Shown: in pieces, positions 56,754-64,000 of the stretch | Numbering within the stretch: the first letter of the stretch is position 1 | How the letters are laid out: the number at the start of each line of letters is the position of its first letter | Origin: Amycolatopsis sp. EV170708-02-1 | GTDB lineage: Bacteria; Actinomycetota; Actinomycetes; Mycobacteriales; Pseudonocardiaceae | DNA: 64,000 nucleotides | Assembly (NCBI RefSeq): GCF_022479115.1 | Contig: NZ_CP092497.1 | Span: 8,122,001-8,186,000 of the forward strand | Reading direction: 5' to 3' | Program-made: the position numbers and the translations under genes | Notes under the pieces: model-generated | The model's database searches: none | Seen by the model: the letters and a program-made list of their open reading frames with translations, nothing else | Told to the model about the DNA's origin: nothing

Positions 56754-56948
56754 ATGAAGATCATCGCGGACACCGGGAAATGTGTGGGCGCGGGCCAGTG
56801 CGTGCTCACCGATCCCGACCTGTTCGACCAGAGCGAGGACGACGGGACGGTCCTTCTGCTGAACGCCGAGCCCGAAGGCGAAGAGGCGGAGGAGAACGCG
56901 CGCACCGCCGTGCACATTTGTCCGGGGCAGGCGCTGTCGCTCGCGTAG
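56754..56948 (+). CDS. 3Fe-4S ferredoxin
   Basis: The 64-residue electron carrier has KCVGAGQCVL and HICPGQAL, giving Cys-x5-Cys and a distant third Cys, the pattern of a single 3Fe-4S cluster. Such ferredoxins serve the adjacent P450. The ATG follows GGAGGAGCC directly after the P450 stop. Confidence 0.93.
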   Translation: MKIIADTGKCVGAGQCVLTDPDLFDQSEDDGTVLLLNAEPEGEEAEENARTAVHICPGQALSLA

Positions 56949-56957
56949 GGAGTGGGG

Positions 56958-57003
56958 CTCGTGAGTGGTGAGGACGGTTAGAACCGTCCTTACCACTCAC
57001 GAG
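56958..57003. terminator. Family A palindrome between ferredoxin and ABC permease
   Basis: The 22-base arms are as at 1682-1727 but with T for C changes, leaving one G-T pair. It lies between convergent genes. Confidence 0.75.
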
Positions 57004-57006
57004 GCT

Positions 57007-57822
57007 CTACTTGACCGCGCCCATCGACAGGCCCCGCACCAGGTGGTTCTGCGCGATCCAGCCGACGATCATCACCGGCAGCGACGCGAGCAGCGCGGCC
57101 GCGGAAAGCTGCGCCCAGTACAAGCCCTCGCTGGTGATGAACCCGACCAGGAACACCGGCACCGTCCCGGCCCGCGCGGCGGTGAGGTTGACCGAATAGA
57201 AGAACTCGGTCCACGAGAAGATCACGCAGATCAGCGCGGTCGCGGCCACCCCTGGCGCGACCACCGGCATGATGATCTTCCGGAGCAGGATCGGCAGCGT
57301 CGCCCCGTCGATCCGGCCCGCCTCGATCATCTCGTGCGGCACCTCCAGGAAGAACGACCGCATCATCCAGATCGCCAGCGGCAGGTTCATCGAGGTGTAC
57401 AGGATGATCAGCGCCCACACGTTGTCCAGCAGCTGGGTGTTCTGCGAGATCACGTAGAGCGGGATGATCGCCGCCACGATCGGCAGCATTTTCGTCGACA
57501 GGAAGAAGCCGAGCGCGTTGCTCGTCCCCTTCACCGGCGCCAGCGAGAGCGCGTACGCCGCCGGGATTCCCAGCAGCAGCACGAAAAGCGTCGAAACCAC
57601 GGTCACGAACGCCGAATTCGACAGGTACGGCAGGAATCCGCGTTCGAGTACGCCCGCGAACTGGTCGAGCGTCGGGGTGAAGACCAGCCGGGGCGGATCA
57701 GTGTAGGCGTCGGCCTCCTGTTTGAAGGCCGTGAGGATCATCCACAGCAGCGGGAACACGAACAGGATGGCGAGCACCCAGGTCGCGACCGTCAGCGCGC
57801 CGGGGCCGAAACGGCTTTTCAT
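57007..57822 (-). CDS. Carbohydrate ABC transporter permease (MalG type)
   Basis: The 271-residue permease has six membrane helices and the EAA motif in VPHEMIEAGRIDGATLPILLRKIIMPVVAPGV, which contacts the ATPase. It is the MalG-like half of the channel. Its start overlaps the stop of the MalF-like gene (ATGA). No ATPase gene is in the operon, so a shared MsiK-type ATPase encoded elsewhere is probably used, as in many actinomycetes. Confidence 0.93.
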   Translation of the reverse strand: MKSRFGPGALTVATWVLAILFVFPLLWMILTAFKQEADAYTDPPRLVFTPTLDQFAGVLERGFLPYLSNSAFVTVVSTLFVLLLGIPAAYALSLAPVKGTSNALGFFLSTKMLPIVAAIIPLYVISQNTQLLDNVWALIILYTSMNLPLAIWMMRSFFLEVPHEMIEAGRIDGATLPILLRKIIMPVVAPGVAATALICVIFSWTEFFYSVNLTAARAGTVPVFLVGFITSEGLYWAQLSAAALLASLPVMIVGWIAQNHLVRGLSMGAVK

Positions 57823-58754
57823 TTCGCGCCTCCCTGTACCGAGAACGTGCGGAACATCAGCCGCAGCGCGAAGGTCGCGACGATCATCGTCAGGATCACG
57901 ACGATCACGCCCATCGCGGACGACTGCCCGATGTCGAAACCTTGGAACGCCCGCTGGTAGATGTAGAACGGCAGGTTCGTGCTGGCCGTCCCCGGGCCGC
58001 CTTGGGTCATCAGGAAGATCGCGTCGAAGCTGTTCACGATGTAGATCGCGCCCAGCAGCGTCGCCAGCTGCAGGAACCGGCTCAGATGCGGCAGCGTGAT
58101 CGCGGTGAACGTCCGCCAGCGGCCGGCGCCGTCGACCGACGCGGCCTCCAGCACGTCCTTCGGCTGGCTCTGCAGCCCGGCCAGGATCAGCAGCATCATG
58201 AACGGCGTCCACTGCCAGACGACCTGCGCCATCACGGCGGCCAGCGGGAACTCCGAAAGCCAGTCGACGTCGGTGCCGAACACGAAGTGCAGCAATCCGT
58301 ACGTCGGGTCGAACATCGTCGTCTTCCACAGCAGCGCGCCCGCCGCGGGCAGGATGAGGAACGGCGTGATCAGCAGGGTCCGGACCACACCGCGCCCGAG
58401 GAACTTACGGTCCAGCAGGATCGCGAGCCCCAGGCCGAGCAGCAGCGAGAAGAACACGCAGACGACCGTGAGCACGACGGTGTTCAGCAGCGCGCCGAGG
58501 AACGTCGAGTCGGCGAAGACGTCTATGTAGTTCTGCAGCCCGACGAAATGCCGCGAGCCCGGCCGCACCAGGTTCCACGACTGGAACGAGTAGAACACCG
58601 TCAGCACGAAGGGCAACTGCGTCACGGCGACGACGAACAACAGCGCGGGCAGCAGCGGCAGCCGTCGTTTGAACGGTGTGTCGGTGCCGCGCTTCGGAGC
58701 CGCCTTCTTCGCATGGGCCGGCTCCGGACGGGCAGGAGCGGAGATCGTGGCCAT
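57819..58754 (-). CDS. Carbohydrate ABC transporter permease (MalF type)
   Basis: The 311-residue permease has an extended cytoplasmic N terminus (MATISAPARPEPAHAKKAAPKRG), six helices and the EAA loop QPKDVLEAASVDGAGRWRTFTAITLPHL. Its ATG shares bases with the stop codon of the binding-protein gene (TGATG). The order binding protein, MalF, MalG and dehydrogenase, without an ATPase, fits polyol or sugar importers of the CUT1 type. Confidence 0.93.
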   Translation of the reverse strand: MATISAPARPEPAHAKKAAPKRGTDTPFKRRLPLLPALLFVVAVTQLPFVLTVFYSFQSWNLVRPGSRHFVGLQNYIDVFADSTFLGALLNTVVLTVVCVFFSLLLGLGLAILLDRKFLGRGVVRTLLITPFLILPAAGALLWKTTMFDPTYGLLHFVFGTDVDWLSEFPLAAVMAQVVWQWTPFMMLLILAGLQSQPKDVLEAASVDGAGRWRTFTAITLPHLSRFLQLATLLGAIYIVNSFDAIFLMTQGGPGTASTNLPFYIYQRAFQGFDIGQSSAMGVIVVILTMIVATFALRLMFRTFSVQGGAK

Positions 58755-60094
58755 CACTGCACCTCCTGATACGACTTGCCGACGGTCTGCGCGTACTCCT
58801 GCGACTGCTTGAGCGCTTCGTCCACGGTGATCTGGCCCGCGATCGCCGCCGAAAGCTGCTGGCTCACCCGCGTGCCGAGATCCTGGAACTCGGGGATGCC
58901 GACGAACTGGATCCCGGGATAGGGCACCGGATTCGCCATCGTCTTCCGCTGGTCGGCGTCCGCGATGCCGTCCAGCGTCGGCTGCGCGTAGGCCTTCGCG
59001 GCCTCGCGGTACTGCGGGATGTCGTAGGTCGACTTCCGCACGCCCGGCGGGACCCGGTTCCAGTCGCCGAATTCCTTGGCGACCCGCTGCACGTACGCCT
59101 TGTCGGTCATCCAGGACATGAACTTGAAGGCGATGTCCTTGTGCTTCGCGACCTTCGGGATCGCCAGCGCCCACGTGTAGAGCCAGCCGCTCGCCTGCGT
59201 CTTCTCCACCGGAGCCGGGGCGTAGCCGGACTTCCCGACGACCTTGCTGGCCGACGGATCCTCGTTCGTACCCGCCATGACCGTCGCGTCGTACCACATC
59301 GCGGCCTGGCCCTGGGTGTACCGCGTGCCGCATTCGGAGAAGCCCGCGCTCGACGCGCCGACCTCGCCGTGGTTCCGCACGAGGTTCACGTAGAACTCGG
59401 CGGCGGCCTTGAACTCGGGGCTGGTCAGCTTCGCGTTCCAGTCCTTGTCGAACCACTGCGCGCCGAAGGTGTTGGCGACCGTGGTGAACGGCGCGAGGCT
59501 CTCGCCCCAGCCGGGCTTGCCGCGCAGGCAGATCCCGGCGATGCCCTTGGCCTTGTCGTCGAGTTTCGCGGCGTACTCGGCGATCTGCGTCCAGGTCGGC
59601 TTGGCGGGCATGGTGATCCCGGCCTGCTCGAACAGATCCTTCCGATAGGCCAGGAACGACGACTCGCCGTAGAACGGCACCGCGTACAGGGATCCGTTGT
59701 GCGACAAGGATTCCTTGATACTCGGGATGAAGTCGTCCGCGTCGTAGCCGGGATTCGCCGCGATATGCGGGTCGAGGTTTTCCAGCCAGCCGTTCGCGGC
59801 CCATTGCGGCGCCTCGTAGTTGCTGATCATGACGACGTCGAATTCGCCGCCTTCGGTGGCCGTCGACGCGGTGATCTTCGCGCGCGCCTGGTTTTCGGGC
59901 AGCGACACGAATTTGAGGCTGACGCCGGGGTTCGCCTTCTCGAACTCACCGGAAAGCTCGATGGCGTCCTTCATCTGCGGGTTCGCGACGATCGCGACGA
60001 CGAGCGTCCGGTCACCGGTCCCGAGCGCGCCCGCACCGGCACATCCGGTGAGGGTCAGCAAGAGGACCGAGAGCAGAGCGGCTGCTTTACGCAC
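58754..60094 (-). CDS. Sugar/polyol ABC transporter substrate-binding lipoprotein
   Basis: The 446-residue lipoprotein has a lipobox (LLTLTGCAGAG) with the lipidated Cys at residue 18, and the fold of CUT1 solute-binding proteins: VVAIVANPQMKDAIELSGEFEKANPGVSLKFVSL, PQWAANGWLENLDPHI, LYAVPFYGESSFLAYRKDLF, and GQAAMWYDATVMAG. Resemblance to sorbitol/mannitol-binding proteins, plus the neighbouring polyol dehydrogenase, points to a polyol ligand. Its start overlaps the end of the dehydrogenase gene by 8 nt. Confidence 0.92.
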   Translation of the reverse strand: MRKAAALLSVLLLTLTGCAGAGALGTGDRTLVVAIVANPQMKDAIELSGEFEKANPGVSLKFVSLPENQARAKITASTATEGGEFDVVMISNYEAPQWAANGWLENLDPHIAANPGYDADDFIPSIKESLSHNGSLYAVPFYGESSFLAYRKDLFEQAGITMPAKPTWTQIAEYAAKLDDKAKGIAGICLRGKPGWGESLAPFTTVANTFGAQWFDKDWNAKLTSPEFKAAAEFYVNLVRNHGEVGASSAGFSECGTRYTQGQAAMWYDATVMAGTNEDPSASKVVGKSGYAPAPVEKTQASGWLYTWALAIPKVAKHKDIAFKFMSWMTDKAYVQRVAKEFGDWNRVPPGVRKSTYDIPQYREAAKAYAQPTLDGIADADQRKTMANPVPYPGIQFVGIPEFQDLGTRVSQQLSAAIAGQITVDEALKQSQEYAQTVGKSYQEVQ

Positions 60095-61091
60095 CTTCGC
60101 CTCCCGGTATGACCTGCACCTTCAGGCCGGCGCCGCTGCGCATGAGGGCGAGAGCGTCGGGGTACTGCTCCAGCGGGAGGGTGTCGGTGAGCAGCGCGGC
60201 GGTGTCGACGGCGCCGTCGGCGACCAGGTCGAGCGCGGCACCGAAGCTGTTCATGACGGCCATCGAGCCGACGACGGTGATCTCGTCGTTGTAGATCCGG
60301 AACGGCGAAAGCGCGACGCGCGCTTCGGCGGGCGCGACGCCGAAGACCAGCAGGCGGCCTCCGCGCTGAAGCGAGTCGAAAGCGGCTTCGATGGCGGGCG
60401 CGGCGCCGGTGCAGTCCGCGGCGGCGTCGAACTTCTCGTCGTCGAGGTCCTTCACGTCACCCGCGACCGCGGCCGCGCCGAGGTCCATCGCCCGGCCGAG
60501 CCGTGAGGTGTTGCGGTCGACCACCGTGACATGGGCGCCCGCGCGCTGCAGCAACTGCTGCATGATCAGCCCCATCGTGCCCGCGCCGACGACGAGGAAC
60601 CGCTCCCCCGCCTCGACGCCGATCCGGCGCACGCCGTGGACCGCGCAGGAGACCGGCTCGACGAGGGCACCCTGTTCCCAGGTCATCGTGTCCGGCATGC
60701 GGTAGCAGTTCGCGGAGGGAACGGCGACGTACTCGGCGAAGGCGCCGTCGACGGTGTCGCCGGTCGCGTTCCAGTTCTCGCAGAGGTTGCCGCGGCCGGA
60801 CCGGCAAGGCTTGCAGTAGCCGCAGAACAGCGACGGGTCGACGGCCACCCGGTCGCCGATCTTCCAGCCACCCGGCACGTCCGCGCCGAGTTCGACGATC
60901 TCGCCGGCGAATTCGTGGCCGGGGACGATCGGATAGGGCGTCGGCGGGAAGTGCCCGTCGGCGATGTGGAGGTCGGTGCCGCAGATCCCGCAGGCACCCA
61001 CCTTGACGACGACCTGGCGATCCCCCGGTTTCGGATCGGGTACCTCGCCGACCCTGATCTCCCCGGGCTTGTCCACGATCGCGGCACGCAT
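60087..61091 (-). CDS. Zinc-dependent medium-chain dehydrogenase (sorbitol/polyol type)
   Basis: The 334-residue enzyme oxidises an alcohol or polyol with NAD. It has the catalytic zinc Cys in GACGICGTDLHIADG, GHEFAGEI, the four structural zinc cysteines in CGYCKPCRSGRGNLC, and the Rossmann motif LVVGAGTMGLIMQQL. It heads the importer operon and therefore probably acts on the imported polyol. The ATG at 61091 has GAGGAG upstream, and a SorC operator copy lies in its leader. Confidence 0.93.
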   Translation of the reverse strand: MRAAIVDKPGEIRVGEVPDPKPGDRQVVVKVGACGICGTDLHIADGHFPPTPYPIVPGHEFAGEIVELGADVPGGWKIGDRVAVDPSLFCGYCKPCRSGRGNLCENWNATGDTVDGAFAEYVAVPSANCYRMPDTMTWEQGALVEPVSCAVHGVRRIGVEAGERFLVVGAGTMGLIMQQLLQRAGAHVTVVDRNTSRLGRAMDLGAAAVAGDVKDLDDEKFDAAADCTGAAPAIEAAFDSLQRGGRLLVFGVAPAEARVALSPFRIYNDEITVVGSMAVMNSFGAALDLVADGAVDTAALLTDTLPLEQYPDALALMRSGAGLKVQVIPGGEGA

Positions 61092-61108
61092 GCCAGCTCC
61101 TCTTCTCT

Positions 61109-61124
61109 CCGCTCAAATGAGCGG
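61109..61124. promoter_or_regulatory. SorC operator, dehydrogenase-proximal copy
   Basis: CCGCTCAAATGAGCGG has arms CCGCTCA/TGAGCGG around AA, just upstream of the dehydrogenase start. Its core GCTCA-NN-TGAGC recurs at 61215. Confidence 0.7.
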
Positions 61125-61208
61125 GCTGGGCTTATGCTTCGGACTGCATGTGCAGGCATGGTGAACTTTTCCCTGGAGTTACGTCAACCTTTCGGGCAGA
61201 TTTCGCGG

Positions 61209-61226
61209 TATAGTGCTCATATGAGC
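61209..61226 (+). promoter_or_regulatory. SorC gene promoter overlapped by the second operator copy
   Basis: The -10 TATAGT (61209-61214) is followed by GCTCAT and ATG 61221 (leaderless). GCTCATATGAGC (61215-61226) is a perfect palindrome covering the start site, so binding there would block initiation. Confidence 0.7.
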
Positions 61227-62201
61227 GGGAAGAAACAGGGTCCCGGCCTGGTGGAGTCGCTACGCCTGGCCGCGGTGGCCCGGCGCTTCTACGAACAGGG
61301 CGCCTCGAAACTCGAGATCGCCGAGGAGTTCGGGATCAGCCGGTTCAAGGTCGCGCGCATGCTGGACACGGCCAGGGAAAGCGGCATCGTGCGGGTCGAG
61401 TTCCGGCTGCCGGCCCCGGTCGATCTCGCACTGTCCGAGGAGATCCGCTCCGCGTACCGGCTCGACCGGGTCCTCGTGCTCGAACGAGCGCCGGAACCGG
61501 AATCCCGCGAAGTCGCCCGGCGCAAGATCGGCACCCTCGCCGCCCGCCTCCTGGCCGAAATCGTCACTCCCGGCGATGTTCTCGGCCTCTCGTGGGCACG
61601 TTCGGTGAACGCGATGACCGACGCGATCGAGTCGCTGCCGAACTGCCCGATCGTGCAACTGTGCGGCGTGCAGGCGGGTATGGACATGCGCGACCGGTCG
61701 GTGGAGACGGTCAGCCGGGTGGCCTCCGTCTCGGGTGGAGCGTCGTACCCGATCTTCGGCCCGCTCGTCCTCCCCGACCGCCGCACCACCGAGACGCTGC
61801 GCCGGCAGCCGGGTATCGCGGAGACCTTCGGGCAGTTCAAGAACCTGACGAAGGCGGTCGTCAGCATCGGCGCGTGGAAGCCCGAGGAGTCGACGGTGTA
61901 CGACGCGCTCGACGAGGCCGAGCGGAGCGCGATCGCGAAACGCGGCGCCAAGGCCGAGGTTTCGGCGCGCCTGTTCGACGCCGACGGGAACCCGATGTCC
62001 ACCGGGCTGGCCCACCACGTCCTGGCCATCAGCGCCGAAGAACTCCTGGCGGTCCCCGAGGTGATCGCGCTGGGCTACACGGAACCGAAGGCCGAAGCGA
62101 TCGACGCCGTCCTGCGCTCCGGAATGGTCTCGACGCTGATCACCGACGCCGCCGCGGCCGTCCCGCTGCTCAAACTGGCCGAGGCCCGCCCGCCCTCCTG
62201 A
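61221..62201 (+). CDS. SorC/DeoR-type sugar-binding transcriptional regulator
   Basis: The 326-residue product has an N-terminal HTH (about 10-60: LRLAAVARRFYEQGASKLEIAEEFGISRFKVARMLDTARESGIV) and a C-terminal SorC sugar-binding domain (GTLAARLLAEIVTPGDVLGLSWARSVNAM, VQLCGV, GLAHHVLAISAEEL). It diverges from the importer-dehydrogenase operon, and identical palindromes lie at both promoters. It therefore most likely regulates the operon and itself in response to a phosphorylated or free sugar alcohol. Confidence 0.92.
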   Translation: MSGKKQGPGLVESLRLAAVARRFYEQGASKLEIAEEFGISRFKVARMLDTARESGIVRVEFRLPAPVDLALSEEIRSAYRLDRVLVLERAPEPESREVARRKIGTLAARLLAEIVTPGDVLGLSWARSVNAMTDAIESLPNCPIVQLCGVQAGMDMRDRSVETVSRVASVSGGASYPIFGPLVLPDRRTTETLRRQPGIAETFGQFKNLTKAVVSIGAWKPEESTVYDALDEAERSAIAKRGAKAEVSARLFDADGNPMSTGLAHHVLAISAEELLAVPEVIALGYTEPKAEAIDAVLRSGMVSTLITDAAAAVPLLKLAEARPPS

Positions 62202-62276
62202 CCGCGTGTCGTCCGCCCAATCACGCGAGTTACGCCTCTAATCACGCGAGTTACGTCTCCAATCACGCGAGATCGC
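62202..62276. repeat. Family D repeat array at the SorC/HxlR convergent junction
   Basis: CGCGTGTCGTCCGCCCAATCA is followed by two ATCACGCGAGTTACG-type units and a final ATCACGCGAG. The HxlR stop codon is provided by the last unit (GCG TGA on the minus strand). Confidence 0.65.
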
Positions 62277-62622
62277 GTAAACGGGACGCCTCGTCCTGCG
62301 CCGCCATCACCTCGTCGCCATGCCTGAACGCCCATTCCCCGAACGCTTCGATGGGCGCCAGCAGTGTGGCCCCGAGATCCGTCAGCGAGTACTCGACCTT
62401 CGCCGTGCGCCCGCAGTCCCGCCGGTGGACGAGACCGTTGAACTCCAGCCGCCGGACCGTCTCCGTGAGCACCTTCGTGCTGATCCCGCCCAGCCGTCGC
62501 CGCAGTTCGGCCGGGCGCAGCGGTCCTTCGCGCAGGGCCCACAGCACGACCGGGTTCCACGTGTTCGCCATCAGGTCGAAGGCCAGCCGGGCACGGCAAT
62601 CGGCGAGGAAGACGTCGTTCAT
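62263..62622 (-). CDS. HxlR-family transcriptional regulator
   Basis: The 119-residue winged-helix protein has the HxlR core: DLMANTWNPVVLWALREGPLRPAELRRRLGGISTKVLTETVRRLEFNGLVHRRD and VEYSLTDLGATLLAPI. One conserved cysteine (RRDCGRT) and an N-terminal one (LADCRAR) could make it redox-sensitive. ATG 62622 has GGAGG 4 nt upstream. It diverges from the reductase gene, which is its likely target. GGTAACC and GGTACC near 62633-62649 may mark its operator. Confidence 0.85.
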   Translation of the reverse strand: MNDVFLADCRARLAFDLMANTWNPVVLWALREGPLRPAELRRRLGGISTKVLTETVRRLEFNGLVHRRDCGRTAKVEYSLTDLGATLLAPIEAFGEWAFRHGDEVMAAQDEASRLRDLA

Positions 62623-62698
62623 CGGACCTCCGGTAACCATTCGGTACCCGCGCGGCTTTCTACGGTCGGTGCTGTCACTCGATCTTAGGGAGCAGCAC

Positions 62699-63289
62699 AT
62701 GCGTATCGGTATTTTCGGCGCCGGCGGGATGGCGGAGGCGCTCGGCGGCCGGTGGGCCGGGGCCGGGCACGAGGTGATGGTCGCCGCCCGCGACCGGGCC
62801 AAGGCCGCCACGATCTCGCCGCGAGTGGGGACCTGGGCGGAGACCGCCCGCGCCAGTGACGTGATCCTGCTCGCCGTTCCCGCCGCGTCCGTACTGGAAG
62901 TCCTCGCCGCGGCAGGGGATCTCACCGGGAAGGTCTTGATCGACTGCACCAACGCGGTCGGGCCCGGCGCCGTGCTCACGGTGCCCGATCAGGCCGCCCG
63001 GATCGCCGCCGCCGCGCCCGGCGCGCACGTGGTCAAGGCGTTCAATCTGTGCCACGTGGACGTCTGGCGGATGACCCCGCCGGTGTTCGGCGGCCGTCCG
63101 CTCGCGGTGCCGATCTGCGGCGACAAGGTCGGCGAAGTGAGCGAACTGGTCCGTGACCTCGGGTGCGCACCGCTGGTCGCGGGCGGGCTCGACCGGGCGG
63201 GGCTCATGGAGGCGACCATGGCGTTCATGGTCGGGCTGTGGTTCGACGGCCACGACGCCCAGGCCTGCTTCCCGCCCCTTCCGGTGTGA
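62699..63289 (+). CDS. NAD(P)-binding reductase (F420/NADPH oxidoreductase-like)
   Basis: The 196-residue product has a Rossmann start (MRIGIFGAGGMAEALGGRWAGAGHEVMVAARD), then DVILLAVPAASVLEVL, and VVKAFNLCHVDVW, as in the NADP-oxidoreductase coenzyme F420-dependent family. It is shorter than ketol-acid type enzymes and may act on F420H2, quinones or imines. It is divergent from HxlR and is likely induced with it. The start follows GGGAGCAGC. Confidence 0.83.
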   Translation: MRIGIFGAGGMAEALGGRWAGAGHEVMVAARDRAKAATISPRVGTWAETARASDVILLAVPAASVLEVLAAAGDLTGKVLIDCTNAVGPGAVLTVPDQAARIAAAAPGAHVVKAFNLCHVDVWRMTPPVFGGRPLAVPICGDKVGEVSELVRDLGCAPLVAGGLDRAGLMEATMAFMVGLWFDGHDAQACFPPLPV

Positions 63290-63334
63290 TTTCAGGGTTG
63301 TCCCCGATGCGCCGGGCCGGTTGCCCACGCGACC

Positions 63335-63970
63335 GTGTCCGGTATGGGGACGAAGGCCTGGCGACAGCTGACCGTGTGGCTGCACGTCGTCACTTCGGTC
63401 GGCTGGATGGGACAGGCCCTGGCGCTATTCACCCTCCTGGTGATCGGCCGCACGAGCGAGGACGGCGGGATCCGCGTCGCCGCGACGTCGATGGCGCACG
63501 AAATCGACACGTTCCTGCTGGCGCCGCTCGCCAACGCGTCGGCCTTCACCGGCTTCATGCTCGCCGCGGGGACGGCGTGGGGATTCGCCCGGCACTGGTG
63601 GGTGCTGGCGAAGTTCGCGATCACGCTCGTCCAGCTCTACGCCGGGATCTTCCTGCTGTCGGGCGCCTTACGGGATTCCGTCGGCAGTGACCCGCCGCCG
63701 GTGGCACTGACCGCCGGGACGGCGCTGATGGCGAGCGCTTTGGCGTTCCAGGCCTGGCTTTCGGTGGCGAAACCGTGGGGCAAGGTCCGCTCGGGCGTGA
63801 AGCTGCCGACCGCGCCGACGTGGGTGTTCGCCGCCGCGGTCCTCGCGCCGCTCACCGACATCACGGTGGGCCTGCTCCTGGGCTATCCGCTGCCCGCACT
63901 GTCCCTGATCGTGCTGATCGTCCAGCTGGTGCGGCGCCGCTTGACGCTCGTGAGTGGCAAGGACGGTTAG
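63335..63970 (+). CDS. Polytopic membrane protein whose tail is encoded by a repeat
   Basis: The 211-residue product has about five membrane helices, with conserved-looking LTVWLHVVTSVGWMGQALALFTLL, HWWVLAKFAITLVQLYAGIF and LPALSLIVLIVQLVRRR. This resembles small DUF2269-like predicted membrane proteins, but the family call is uncertain. A GTG at 63335 or an ATG at 63344 could start it. The last seven codons (LVSGKDG) and TAG are the left arm of the family A palindrome, so the original tail has been replaced or extended. Confidence 0.68.
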   Translation: MSGMGTKAWRQLTVWLHVVTSVGWMGQALALFTLLVIGRTSEDGGIRVAATSMAHEIDTFLLAPLANASAFTGFMLAAGTAWGFARHWWVLAKFAITLVQLYAGIFLLSGALRDSVGSDPPPVALTAGTALMASALAFQAWLSVAKPWGKVRSGVKLPTAPTWVFAAAVLAPLTDITVGLLLGYPLPALSLIVLIVQLVRRRLTLVSGKDG

Positions 63971-63992
63971 AACCGTCCTTGCCACTCACGAG
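63947..63992. terminator. Family A palindrome fused to the end of the last gene
   Basis: Perfect 22-base arms are almost identical to those at 1682-1727. The left arm is read as codons and supplies the stop TAG at 63968-63970. Confidence 0.75.
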
Positions 63993-64000
63993 GCGTCAGA

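Overview
The window is high-GC actinobacterial chromosome with very GC-rich third codon positions, many GTG starts, TANNNT -10 boxes 6-7 nt before start codons, and mycothiol-lineage type gene neighbourhoods. Gene content and the many long intergenic palindromes suggest a filamentous member of the Pseudonocardiaceae, most like Amycolatopsis. That placement is inference from gene style, because there is no rRNA in the window. I see no tRNA, rRNA, IS element, prophage or CRISPR array.

Layout. 1-7.2 kb: an MFS drug exporter, a secreted GH3 beta-glucosidase, a maf gene broken by a one-base frameshift, a dicarboxylate-type symporter, a repeat-rich gap, and two small proteins of unknown role. 7.3-12 kb: acyl-CoA carboxylase alpha chain (accA3), two DUF1707 proteins, a GNAT acetyltransferase and an aldehyde dehydrogenase. 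12.1-16.4 kb: glycerol utilisation, with glpD (frameshifted) divergent from glpF-glpK. 16.5-18.9 kb: a class F sortase with three small secreted proteins, at least two ending in a shared GAPQTGGG tail. 19-23.4 kb: an LpdA-type flavoprotein reductase, gamma-glutamylcyclotransferase, a DUF559-like protein and an M20 amidohydrolase. 23.7-29.1 kb: a small membrane protein, then meaB-mutB-mutA (methylmalonyl-CoA mutase). 29.4-33.4 kb: a PASTA-less Ser/Thr kinase, a MerR regulator and two membrane proteins. 33.4-37.5 kb: deoD, a glycosyltransferase, a phosphosugar mutase and a flavodoxin-like protein. 37.5-41.1 kb: a strongly structured gap and an XRE / HExxH protease / MAB_1171c-type membrane protein / amidohydrolase operon. 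41.2-46 kb: an orphan membrane protein under a palindromic operator, an atypical hisS, a MerR-controlled pair of aldo/keto reductases and a TetR regulator. 46-52.2 kb: an ECF sigma factor with a membrane partner, upp, a phosphatase, a DUF1707 protein, a secreted serine hydrolase and deoC. 52.2-56.9 kb: an aldehyde dehydrogenase with a catalytically dead half-size partner, then TetR, P450 and ferredoxin. 57-62.2 kb: a carbohydrate/polyol ABC importer with a zinc dehydrogenase, divergent from its SorC regulator. 62.2-64 kb: HxlR, an NAD(P)-binding reductase and a membrane protein.

How the genes fit together. The backbone maf, accA3, glpD, lpdA, cyclotransferase, M20 amidohydrolase, deoD, phosphosugar mutase and upp matches, as I recall it, the Rv3282-Rv3309 stretch of M. 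tuberculosis, with lineage-specific blocks inserted. Nucleoside salvage (deoD, mutase, upp, deoC, then aldehyde oxidation), propionate/odd-chain metabolism (accA3, mutAB, meaB) and glycerol use are the metabolic themes.

Regulatory architecture is the most informative part of the window. At least a dozen promoters look leaderless. One MerR promoter has the classical 19-bp spacer. The SorC promoter region carries two copies of the same palindrome 104 bp apart. Twelve of thirteen convergent gene junctions carry long inverted repeats, drawn from several recurring families, and in several cases the repeat itself supplies the stop codon of the gene.
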